From positions 254,390,187 through 254,454,186 of the forward strand of contig OX422214.1 in NCBI GenBank assembly GCA_949130495.1: a stretch of 64,000 nucleotides of DNA, given 5' to 3'. Every line of letters starts with the position of its first letter. The first letter of the stretch is position 1. This document shows positions 20,960 to 31,817 of the stretch, in pieces. A model generated the notes under the pieces. The model was given only the letters and a program-made list of their open reading frames with translations. It had not been told where the DNA came from and did not search any database. This stretch comes from Sambucus nigra. Lineage: Eukaryota > Streptophyta > Magnoliopsida > Dipsacales > Adoxaceae. The position numbers were made by a program, and so were the translations under genes.

Positions 20960-23399
20960 ATTCGGGGTCATTTTAGGCCAGGGGACTTTGAGTGAGGACC
21001 CAACGATGATGAGAAGAAAACGGGCTGGAGATGTATGATGTAAGTTATTTTCCTTTGAGAATAGGATTATACTATATGAAGTTTTTGGAATCTCGTATGA
21101 GAGATAGTTATGAGAGGGTAGTGCTATAACCCTATTATATAGGGAATGACCCGGAAAGGAATTTTGAGCAAGTGAAGCCTAGTTATATTGATTCGAGTAA
21201 AGCTCGATTAAAGGGTATATGGGCGCCCTAGTAGTTAAAAGTGGTTATAATTGGTTTTATAATAAAACTAAAATAAACCGTCGTAGGAAGTGGGAGGTTT
21301 GGGTATGGAGTTAGTATTCGGGGGTAGTATTTAGGTTCCGGGGGTAGTATTTAGGTTTCGAGAATTTTTGGACAAGTAGGGACTCGTAATTGAGTACACG
21401 AGTCATTTTACATTTGGGCATATACCCAATTTCGGATTTATTAAGAAGGCAACCCTCATTTCTTCCCCAAAATCAGATCTAAGAGAGAGAAAGAGAAGGA
21501 AGAGAAGAGAAAGAAGAGAAGAGAAGAGAAGAAGGAAGAAAAGGGATTTCCGGCCAAACTTCACGGGATTCAACTAGGGGTCGTCGGATTTAATCCACAA
21601 GGCAAGTGTTTAACTTGCTTTATGATTTAGTGTGTTTATTTCTCATATTATAGTTGGTGTAAAACTATAAAGATTTTTGGGTTGAAATTTGCGTAAATCA
21701 AATGGGTTTTTTGGAAGATTACACGAATAAAACTCGGTTTATGCTCAATTTGAGAAACTTAAGAATTAATTGAAATTAATGGTTGGTTATGGGTTCTAGG
21801 ATGATTAAAACCCTTTTCATGTGTGTATTTATGGTTGTTTGAGGTTGGACGATGATGAGAGAGGAGATAAAAAACTTAGAGGTGCTTTAATGGAAGTTAG
21901 GATTTTTGGAGAAGAAGATGACTACTGACCAGCGTCACTTTCAAACTGTTCGGCTAGGAAGAGAGTCGATTCGTCTCTTGGTTAAAACATAAAAGTTGTA
22001 GATCTTTTCGATACGGTCATGCGGGCACTGACTGTGTATTTTTATGATTTTTTTTCAATTTGATATGATTTTTCTAAGAAAGTAGTTCCGAGGTTGAAAT
22101 CATTAACTCGGAAATTAAACCGGAAATTGGAAAAATAAAGGCTAGAATTGTTTGGAGATAAATAATTGGGGTTCCTAAATATAGTGTGGGGACTTCTAAA
22201 TAATTTTTTTTGAGTAAGGCGTGTACCTTAGGTTAGTTGAAAGTAAAATCCAATACTTACCCAAATAAGGATGTTCGTGAGGAGTAATACTTAAAGAGGT
22301 ATTTTGGTGGGTAATTTTATACAAGTAATTGTGCGCGTAGAAAAGGTAGTTATATACCGACCTTGATTAAGTAAAATCCTACGAGGTGACTAGGTTGAAA
22401 TTTAGAATACATACTACAATTGAGAAATTTCCCTAAGTGTCTACGGACGACAATTATTATAAGTGAGGAGATGCCTAAGGAATTAAGAGAAGTAGTGCGT
22501 ATGCTATTTAATTCTTATTAATTAGTACATTCGGGAATTAATTGTACAAATCTTTATGAAGTGATTAATGAGTGATTTGAATATTAAAGAAGAGAGTACG
22601 TATTGGGATAGTATTTTAAGTGTAAAAATGTTTATATTATTAAGAAAGGGAACACTTGAGGTTATTGGCTATTGCTATAGACTTTGGAAATTATAGCCAT
22701 AATATATTGGGAAGTAATTTAGATTGTATAGAAGATGATGTTAAATTATATTTAATATAAGACGAATAAATATAACGATGTTATTGGTATTATCATCATG
22801 CGGTGAGAAAAGCTTGGAAATAATTAATTGAGGATTGGTTATAATTGATAAATGCGTAGGATATTTGAGATATAAATATACTACGTATGGAATTTATTAT
22901 ATGGTCTATGCGTATGCGCTGATATTAATATGTATATGGTTTAAATAAATACCTATGGGGAATTATGTATAAGAAAGATAAATGCCTATCGTTATCATAT
23001 GGTTGTGTAAATACCTCATTGATGTTATATTTATATAGGTGGAATGTGTGCCTATATTATTATTTATTATGTGCATGACATACCTACCATACTTGCTATC
23101 ACGGGAGGACGACTTTCGAAAGAGAACAATCTTATCTTGTGTCGCCTTCGGGGGGATTTAGATTTGGTACCTCAAGAACATAGGACTGTGAAGGGCTTAT
23201 TTGTGAGTCGATAAGTCTGTTGACTATGGGAGCGTAGGTATGTGCGTGACCCATGGATATGTGAACTATGTTCGCCTCCAATATGTGTGATTTGTATCGA
23301 TACGGTTCCTGAGTGATTCAGGATGCGTGATCCTTGTGTACGAGATATACTTGGATTTGATAGCAGAGTATGTGTGCACCACAGCTTAGCCTAGGGGTG

Positions 23400-23400
<1 letters not shown>

Positions 23401-23461
<61 letters not shown>
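23401..23461. repeat. (TA)n microsatellite
   Basis: An uninterrupted TA run of about 30 units lies within the LTR. The equivalent place in the LTR at 541-3379 is 2257-2306. Confidence 0.95.
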
Positions 23462-23463
<2 letters not shown>

Positions 23464-24427
23464 TGAGAATAGCATATATATATACTTGAGATGTTTCACC
23501 GTTGCTTAGTAGATAAAAAAATGACTAAGCTACCTATATTATAGCTCGGTGGCTTGATTAATATACTTATGGTATATAGTATACTGTTTATATATAAGAT
23601 GAGATGTCATATAACGTAACCTTATATAAAAGGGAAAAGAATGAATAAAGTAATATACTCCTTCCGGTAAATTTATATCCGGACTTATATGATTATGAAT
23701 CATTGGTTCTAATGAGAACTAAATATATATACGGGTCAGTATAAGATGTTGTACGTACTGAGGGCCTAATGGATCCCGACGATCGACATTGTCACGTAGT
23801 AGTGAATCAGGGGGCTCCTTGTTTGGATATCTCTTCGCGAGACACCCCACGCACGAACGTAACATAATGTTGGGAATTGGGAGAAGTTTAGTCCTTAATA
23901 CTCGTATAAATAAGGATTATTAGAATATGGCAAATACATTAGTTAGGCAAGGTAGCTTACCTAGGTTGTTTAAAAGATATACGATAGTTGTGCACTATTA
24001 GAAGAGGGGTGAGGTGTATCCCATGAGAGTGCGATACTAGTTTAAATATGAAAAATATCATATCTTAAAAATATAGATTTTAGGCACTTGCTAAAATGTT
24101 TTCAAAACTCGGGCTCTGACCCGTTTCTCTCTTTTCCCCTCTCATGCTATATCTATATATATATATATATAGGTATCCAGACACAGGGACGCCTGGATGA
24201 TGTTTCCTTTGAGTCAGACATTTGCTGCAGCAGCTATGGATGCAAAAAGGATTATTATATACACTTTTATCATCGGGATTTAGATAGAAGGTATTGTCGG
24301 CATATTCGGGTTGATGGCCCAACTGTACTCATTTATTCTTCTACCGCCTTTTTGTGTGGCATTCGATTTAGTTGTATTATTTTGTACTGAGTGTTCGGTT
24401 ACTTCATTTAATTTCAGTTATTGCATA

Positions 24428-24841
24428 TGTGGGTACCCGGATTTGGCATTACGGGCCCGGACGAGTAGCCTAATTAAAACGGCCCAAATTCAAAGCCTGA
24501 TGCACCTTAATTTAATTCAGTTATGACTTAGTCCTTTCCTGAAATCTCGAACAGAGATATTACAGGAGAGAAAGATGGGCGTGGGGGAGTCCAACACTCC
24601 CACTCCCCGAAGATATATATGTATAAAATAAACCCTAGGCCTGCGGCAATAGGCACGCACTGTATTCTCTGTAATCACTCCCCTGAGTATATAGAAATAA
24701 TACCGACTGCACCACCGTGGACGTAGGCATTCTTGTTGAACCACGTACATCTCCTGTTGTGTGATTGGCATTTACGTTATTGATTTTGTTTGGTGATTAC
24801 GCCTCTCATATCTATTTGTGTTGAGAATAATTGTCAACACA
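24428..24841 (+). mobile_element. Solo LTR of a small LTR element, 414 bp
   Basis: It starts TGTGGGTACCCGG and ends TTGTCAACACA, with perfect 5-bp target duplications GCATA at 24423-24427 and 24842-24846. A TATA-like box (TATGTATAAAATAAACCC) lies near 24618-24635. It is unrelated in sequence to the surrounding gypsy LTR. No internal domain remains, so copia or gypsy origin cannot be told. Confidence 0.9.
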
Positions 24842-25039
24842 GCATACAACTGTTGTAATTGTTTTATTTGAATGGTTTGGTTAAAAAGGTTAGTTAATTT
24901 AAAATTTGACGCCAGCCTAATATGATATTAGTAATTAAATTGGTTTTCGATAGTGATGCTAAGAATGAACCATATGAGACTCTTGTTTTAATTCGATGTA
25001 GGAGTGATCGCCCGGTATTTTATTAAGTGGGTTGTCACA

Positions 25040-26164
25040 ATATAATGATTAATATTTATGTAATATACTTACTAAGTAAATAGTAAAGAATTATTTAACG
25101 TCACAGTGAGTTATATTGACGCGACAATATTATATCTCAATCGAAAGTCGAGTGTAGACTATGTGAGGTCGAGATAGGAGATTTATGTAGAGTGACTCAG
25201 ATGGTGATTTTGAGGTTACTGTTGGTTTCTGGTGGGTTGAGATAGTCAAATAGTGTTCCTGAGGGTAATAATTGGGTCCCTGTGCCGTTTTAGACATAAT
25301 TGGGCCCACGCGGGGGTATTCGGGTCATTTGGGCCTGACCAATTAGCCTAATTTTGGGATTAAAGGTATTAACCTAAATCTAAGAGTTAGAGGTATCCAT
25401 AAAAATTCTAAACCCTGGAAATTGAGAGAAGAGAGACGGAAGAGAAGATCGGAGCTTTAGGAGCCCAATTCAAGGAGAAATTGGGTGTGCTATTGTCAAA
25501 TCCGTCTTCTACAATGCGTAATCAGACCATATGAACTTAGAGAGGCAAGTGATTAACTTAGTTCTGTTTTAAATTGGAAAAACTAATGTTCATATCATAG
25601 TAAGTGTACAACAAACCCATTTTTGGGAAGGGTTTCACATGAAAAAGGGGGGGGGGGGGGGGTTGAGAAATTATCCCATAACTTGTACAGTAAATGCTTA
25701 TTTAATATTTTTGAATGAATCATAATTTCTAGAATTTGAACCTTATTAGAGATTCATAGATTGATCATGATTAATTGGGACTTTGAATCAAATATAGGGT
25801 TACTTGAGGTGTTTATCATGTAAAGCCATTTTAATGGATTAATTAGGTGATTGTAGTTAATCTTTAATATTAGAATGATTATTTGATGTTAGAATCATAT
25901 ATGAATATTTCTCTTATGTTCTATATGATTGGGTGAATGTATAATATCATGTAGAAGGTGTTTGGGTTGGATTTGAAAAAGAAATATCTCGATTTGTGCA
26001 CAATTTTCATCTGGGTTTCTGTACTGTTTCCATCAATATCGTTAGAATCTCGTTGGAACGATGTGTCTTTCTCGTTCGAACTATGCTGGTATGCCATTCT
26101 AATGACCCTAAGTTTTGGTCACGGAGATAGATCTTTTCATTACGAACGCGAGACCGCCATATTT
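25040..26164 (+). repeat. LTR, left part, split by the element at 26165
   Basis: It aligns with the LTR starting at 59718 from about 105 bp inside that LTR, so its own first bases are missing or lie beyond the junction at 25039. It contains a GA tract (25425-25450), the donor-like AGAG|GCAAGTGATTAA (GC at 25555) and a G16 run (25647-25662). Near 26046-26110 it has CTCGTTCGAAC-like motifs, where other families carry palindrome arrays. It continues at 34278. Confidence 0.65.
25647..25662 (+). repeat. Homopolymer G16
   Basis: Sixteen G in a row within the LTR part 25040-26164. It could be a true tract or an assembly-length uncertainty. Confidence 0.9.
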
Positions 26165-29161
26165 TGTAATACCCCGTATTTTTATGCTATATCAATTTGG
26201 GGATTTATTAAATTTAATGTGAATTAATTATTTAATAAAAATCCGGAAATTAATTATGTTATAATTATTAACGTGATGAGAGTTATTAATTATGGGAACT
26301 TGTTGAATATTACTAATGAGAAAAGTAATATATAATATTGGTTATATTGAATGTCACGAGTAAATAAAATGCAATTTTGAAAATTTGAGTCAGGATGCGC
26401 CCGTATCGCGTCTGGACTAAATATTGATGCATAAAAGTGAATATATTACAAGTCGCTCGTATGGTCATTTTGAGTGCGCCAATGTGTCCGTAAGGGTCGA
26501 GATAATCAAAAAAGTGTACCCGGGGGTTTAGTTTGGGTCTCGGGGCGTTTTTAGGCTTAATTAGTACCCCGGGAGGGCATTTTGGATATTTTACATTTTT
26601 GGGTAATTAAACCCACGAAAATTCAAGGGATATATCAGATGTCTAAGGTTGTATTCTAGGGTTAAAACAACCAAAGACAAGTGACGTCCATAGGAGAGGG
26701 AAGGAGAGGCTTTTCCAAGCAATCCAAGGCTAACGATTCACCCGGTTGCACCGCCACCACCACCAACGCGTAGATCGCGCGACGGGGAACGCAACCACAC
26801 CAAATTCGTCATCAAACCAGAACTCGAAAATACCAGGCAAGTGTTTATCTTACTTATTTCGTTAATGCATCACTCATGTTAGTCTAGGGATTATTAGGAT
26901 GAGTTTTATAGAAGAAAACCCCAAATTTGTGATAGGAAATCGCATGTAGTAATGGTATAAATGTTATTCTGGAATCCCCTTCACATGTAGAGGATTAAAC
27001 CACGAAATTTTGATGTTTTAGAAGAAGAAAATTCTGGAAAAAGACTGATTAGAACAATGTTAAAGAGATTTCTAGGGTTCTTGAGATTTACATGAATTTT
27101 GGCCTATTAATCCATGATTATTAATGAAAATTTGCATGCTTTACGTAAAAGATGTATGGAATGGATTTATATTATTAGTAGTATAAATTTTTGGACGTTT
27201 GGGGATGAAAAGTTTGGATTTGGATGGAGTTATGTGAGAAACCCCGTAACTGGTAACTACAGAATTCACCATACCTGCTTGATCGATCGATCGAGCCCCA
27301 GACCTCGATCGATCGACCTCTTGTGGCAGACTCATATTTCTCCTTTTTAAATTAGTTGAATTCAATTCAATGATAAATAATCCTTGGACACCCTTATTAA
27401 AATGTTTTGGGAGATAAACATGACCAGTAGGATTTATTAATGATTAAGAGACCTTTAATGTAAGGAGAAATTTATATTTTTGGGAGTGTTTATACGTAAG
27501 GGACGATGGAATTTTGTATTAAAGGGAGAGATTACGTAAAATGGTTACGATGGAAAATAGATGAATACCTACTAAATTTTTACACTTGGGAGGACAGAGT
27601 CCACGAGAGTTACGTAGTGAGTTGGAATAATCCCTCAAATTAAAGTTAGAGACGAACCGTTATACGTGATAACAAATAATGGGAAAATAAGGATAAATGT
27701 CGTAATTATGGAATTAGTGATGTACCAAAATTGATATGATAAAAGCAGTATATTTATATGACTGTGTGTATGCATATATTATATACATGTGAAAATCATG
27801 CCCATGCTACTTGCTATCCCTGAGGTTACCGCGCTGGGACAGTCTTATCTCGATGGGACCTTTATGGGGGATATTGACTCGTACCCTAGAAGATAGAAAT
27901 CCTTGGTACAGGATATCGAATTGATAGTTCAGACGGTCCTAAGAGACGCGGGCATGTGCCATCCTCTTAGAGACTTAGAATCTATGCTTCGCCTCAATAT
28001 TGTTTATGTATGTGTTAATACAGTTCGAGAGTGATTCCGAATTTGTATTTCCCTTAGTACGAGTGATACGGGGATTGGATAGTAGAGTATGCCCGCACCA
28101 TAGTTTTTATGTGGGGTGCTGTTAGAATATATATATTATACGAGTATTTAATATATATATGAAATTCTGAAATTGGGAACTGTCTGCTGTGATATGGTAA
28201 GTAAGACATGTATGATGACTCAAATTGGAAATACTTGTTTTGAAAAAAGTATAATATGACACTGGGAAACTTTATTAATAAATAAAGTTAAAATGAGAGC
28301 TTTGTTACTAAATGAAATCTTCCTTTTAAACAACTATATTGTTCAGTTTTAAATCTTACGAGTAACCTAAGATAAGTTAAACCATTGGGAAGTTTAGTGC
28401 AATATAAGATAAGAAAATCCGTTTGGAAGGTTAGTGCGATAGGCGTGCACATTAGAAGAGAGGTGAGAATTCCTCAAGAGAGTGTCGCACTAATATGTTG
28501 TTGCATTGGCCTATAAATATTTTAAATACTTTCTAAACGAATTTTAAATCATATACACTATCGGGCTCTGTCCCGTTTCTATTTCTCTTTCTCTCTTGTA
28601 TATATATGTATATATTACAGGTGCCCAGCCACAGGGGCGTCTTGATTAGGATCCCTTGGAAGGAACGTGCTGCAGCTTAGGTGGGAGTTGCAGGCCTCTT
28701 GCTTAGACGACTTCATTTATTTGACTCCACTCCTAGCATATTCATTTAGTGGGGCATGTGTCGCCCTTTCTATTATTCAGTTGTTTATTTGGACATTGTA
28801 ATTCAGTTATTTCTAGTATTGTCACTTTGGGATTTATTACTATCTGGATGTTTTACTTCAAGTTTTAATGTTGGAATTTAGTTGTTAAATGTTTAAATTA
28901 TTTGGATTATATGTTCCAGAATTATTATAGTGTGATTCTTTAATTTTGAATTGTTGTAAATAATTAAATCTTTGTTTTCAAAATAAAATTTGGAAAGTAA
29001 TGTTTAAAAAATGGTTTTGACACTTAGCTTAATTAATTAGGGTGTTTAAATTGGAAAAGTTATTTTTACGATAGTGATGCTAAGAATGAACCAACTGTTC
29101 ACCTTGATTTTAATTTAATAAAGGAGTGATCGTCCGGTATTTAATTAGGCAGGGTGTCACA
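26165..29161 (+). repeat. 5' LTR of the deleted gypsy element, 2,997 bp
   Basis: It starts TGTAATACCCCGTATTTTTATG and ends GGCAGGGTGTCACA. It contains the donor-like CAG|GCAAGTG (GC at 26837), two TCGATCGATCGA palindromes (27279-27318), hairpins (28562-28575, 28620-28641) and the acceptor-like CAG at 28618-28620. The 3' copy is 31818-34277 and very similar. Confidence 0.93.
27279..27318. promoter_or_regulatory. Pair of TCGATCGATCGA palindromes
   Basis: Two long GATC-type palindromes about 22 bp apart, in the LTR region where other families have CCGAATCGATTCGG arrays. The 3' LTR copy (32359-32433) has four sites, so copy number changed after insertion or was repaired differently. Confidence 0.75.
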
Positions 29162-29163
29162 GG

Positions 29164-29175
29164 TGGTATCAGAGC
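29164..29175 (+). other. Primer binding site, initiator tRNA-Met
   Basis: TGGTATCAGAGC lies two bases after the 5' LTR CA at 29161. Confidence 0.97.
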
Positions 29176-29344
29176 ATCAGGTTCTAGTGTCCTTGGGATC
29201 TGTATGGCTTATTTCGCTTTCAGCTTAACATTTTTTCTATAGAGCCCTATTTTAGGATTGTTGTATTCCCGCTTTAACGTTTACGTCTTCAGCTATTTGA
29301 GATTTGATGATAATTGTAGACTAATAAATTTCTTCAAGTTTCAG

Positions 29345-30600
29345 ATGCCTCCGAGACGTGCACCAAAGGATAGGCGTGCCCAAGCCAAGCAGCCAACAGC
29401 TCCGGCACAGGGTACGATGAATGCTAATGAAGTAGCCGCCATTGTTGCTCAGGCAGTGAATGCCGCACTAGCGGTGGTTCAGCAGGCTCCACCCCAGATT
29501 CAGGCAGTGGCGCCAGTACCTGCACAACTTCCATCTGCATGGGAGCGGGTTAGGGATGCCTTTCAGAAGGCGCATCCCCCTGAGTTCTCGGGGAGTTCAG
29601 ATATCATCACCGTCAGTCAATGGAAGAAAGATATCCAGCGACATCTTCATATGTATGAGTGCTCAGACGTACAGAAACAGTTGTTGGCTTCCTTTAAGCT
29701 GGTGGGGGCCGCTTTGCAGTGGTGGGAGTCCACCACCACCTTGGAGGAGAGGGACACGATCCCGATTCAGTCATTCTTGGAGCGGTTTGACCGTAAGTAC
29801 TTTCCACCCGCCGTGCAGACTGAGATGAGGCAGAAACTACTGAACTTGAAACAGGAGAATTCTACCGTTAATGAGTATGAGGAGGAGTTCACGAGACTTC
29901 TCACCATAGTGCCAGATGAGGCACCCATTGAGGGTAAGAAGATAATGCTATTTGTGGACGGGTTAGCTTGGAGGATCCGTCAGCACCTTATAGGGAATCT
30001 GTCTCTGAGTACTTTCACTGATGTACTCAATGCAGCGTTACTATATTTCCAGGATCGCCGCTTCCACTTGCAGGGAAGGAAGAGAGCAGGAGAGTCCAGC
30101 CAACAGGGCAGGACCGGGGGTAGTAGTGCTAGTGGAGCACCATCTCAAGGACAGACTCGTCAGCACGAGCAGAGTTCCCATCAGGGGGACCCTGCTAAGA
30201 GATTTCGTTCAGGTGATTCTAGACAGGGATTTGGGGGTTATAGGCAGGGCCATTGGGGCCAGCCTAATCAGTAGGGCCAACACCGACAACAGCAGGGTCA
30301 GTAGCAGGGCCAACAACGTTTCCACCAGGGCCAACAGGGCCAGTGGCGTGGTGGTAACGGCCAGCAGGGCCGTGGTCAGCAGAGTCAGAGGGGAGGTAAC
30401 TTCAAAGGCCGATGTTTTTGGTGCGGTAAGCATGGACACAGGGGCCAGGATTGTCCGGAGGGAGAGAGGTCCCCACAGAAGCCGGGTGCCCGTAATGAGC
30501 CACATAGGCCACTTTTTCCAGCTGCCCTCCCAGCTCCAGCCCGGGTACCAGCCCTACCAACCGTTCCAGCAGCTCCAGTGCAGCAGGGGCAGTTACAGTA
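29345..30600 (+). pseudogene. Gypsy gag, nearly intact but stopped before the zinc knuckle
   Basis: The start ATGCCTCCGAGACG at 29345 follows a leader; the frame is open further upstream, but MPPRR is the conserved plant gypsy Gag start. It encodes capsid motifs (SAWERVRDAF, QWWESTTT, an EYEEEFTRL segment) through residue about 310. In-frame TAG codons at 30272 and 30302 interrupt a Gln-rich linker, both probably former CAG. The zinc knuckle CFWCGKHGHRGQDC at about 30415-30456 is still in the same frame. The role would be RNA packaging. The 309-residue open part could still be translated as a truncated Gag without its nucleocapsid domain. Confidence 0.9.
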
Positions 30601-31817
30601 TGGACGTGTCTATAACGTCCACCAAGCAGCAGCTCCACAGGCACCACCCGCGATTCAGGGTATGTTTCCTATCCATGGTACTATGGGTCGAGTTTTGTTT
30701 GATACTAGGGCGACGCATTGTTTTATAGCTACGCATTTTGCGAAGGCCTTAGGGTTGTTAGCCACAGCAGAGAGCACTGTGAAGTTTGTAGACTCTCCAC
30801 TGGGGAGCGGATCGCTTATTTTCTTTATATGTCAGGGAGTGGGGTAGAGATTGGTAGCTTGGTATTACCTGTAGACATGTTAGTCTTAGATATGCATTAG
30901 CACGATGTTATTATCGGTATGGACTGGCTCGCAGCTTACAGAGCCATGATTGATTATTTCGGTGGGAGTATTGTTTTTGCCATTTCGGGGCAAGAGATGT
31001 TTGTAGTGGCGATGCCTCGCCCAGAGGGAGGTTCGATCGCCCATTTGTATTACATAGAGGAGGATACCTCTAAGGAGGTTGTGATTCCCTTAGACTCGAT
31101 CCCAGTTGTTTGTGAGTATTCCGATGTATTCCAGGAGATACCAGGCCTACCCCCCAGTCGAGAGATAGACTTTGTCATAGATTTATTACCGGATACTAGA
31201 CCGATAGCATGCACTCCGTACCGTATGGCTGCGACAGAAATGTGAGAGTTACGAGATAAAATAGAGCAGCTGCTAGGTCAGGGCTTCATTCGTAGGAGTA
31301 CCTCACCTTGGGGCGCTCCAGTCTTGTTTGTGAAGAAAAGAGATGGTTCACAGAGGCTATGTGTGGACTAACGGGAGTTGAACAAGGTCACGATACGGAA
31401 TAAGTATCCGTTACCTCGAATCGATGATCTGTTCGACCAGCTGAGGGGAGCAACATTCTTTTCGAAGATAGATCTGAGGTCGGGGTACCATCAGCTACGT
31501 ATTAGGGAGCAAGATGTTTCAAAGACTGCTTTCTTGACGAGGTATGGGTCCTATGAGTTCAGGGTGATGACATTTGGCCTCACAAATGCTCCAGCCGTAT
31601 TTATGGACTTAATGAAACGAGTGTTCAGAGAGTTCTTGGATCAGTTTGTCATCATCTTCATAGATGACATTTTGATATATTCACACTCCGAGGAGGAGCA
31701 TGCCGAGCACTTGAGACAGGTTCTTCAGACTCTACGAGAGCATCAGTTGTATGCTAAGTACGAGAAGAGCGAATTCTGGTTGCGAGAAGTACAGTTCTTG
31801 GGGCATGTTGTTTCTTC
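30601..31817 (+). pseudogene. Gypsy protease and reverse transcriptase remnant
   Basis: The gag frame continues into an aspartic protease in which the catalytic DTGA motif reads DTRA (AGG at 30707-30709), so the protease is dead by missense. A one-base loss near 30843 shifts the frame. In the new frame come TAG (30898), TGA (31243) and TAA (31369, at a Tyr). Reverse transcriptase follows with the segments [23 protein letters not shown] and the catalytic FIDD at 31657-31668. Coding stops at a VVSS motif near 31815, where sequence jumps into LTR. RNase H and integrase are absent. Confidence 0.9.

Larger units (their letters stand above)
20960..25039 (+). repeat. Gypsy LTR with uncertain 5' border (start about 20.94-21.13 kb)
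   Basis: It ends AAGTGGGTTGTCACA at 25039. From about 21910 it matches the LTR at 700-3379. It holds a GA tract (21483-21545), the donor-like AAG|GCAAGT (GC at 21602), a (TA)n tract (23401-23461), one conserved 65-bp block (23796-23858), hairpins (24110-24123, 24172-24193) and the acceptor-like TAG at 24170-24172. A 414 bp solo LTR is inserted at 24428. I found no clear TG start or target duplication. It lies between the truncated gag at 19988-20959 and the LTR fragment from 25040, so it has either cut into the first element or been joined to it by deletion. Confidence 0.7.

Noticed and set aside
20960..25039. This LTR as the 3' partner of the 5' LTR at 10022
   Set aside because: Its 3' end motif (GATCGCCCGGTAT...) and body follow the 541-3379 family, while the LTR at 10022 follows the solo LTR family at 4865.
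29556..30728. Open frames overlapping gag in other frames, including a 235-codon frame at 30021
   Set aside because: Gag motifs and the zinc knuckle lie in another frame. These are shadows caused by GC-richer coding sequence.
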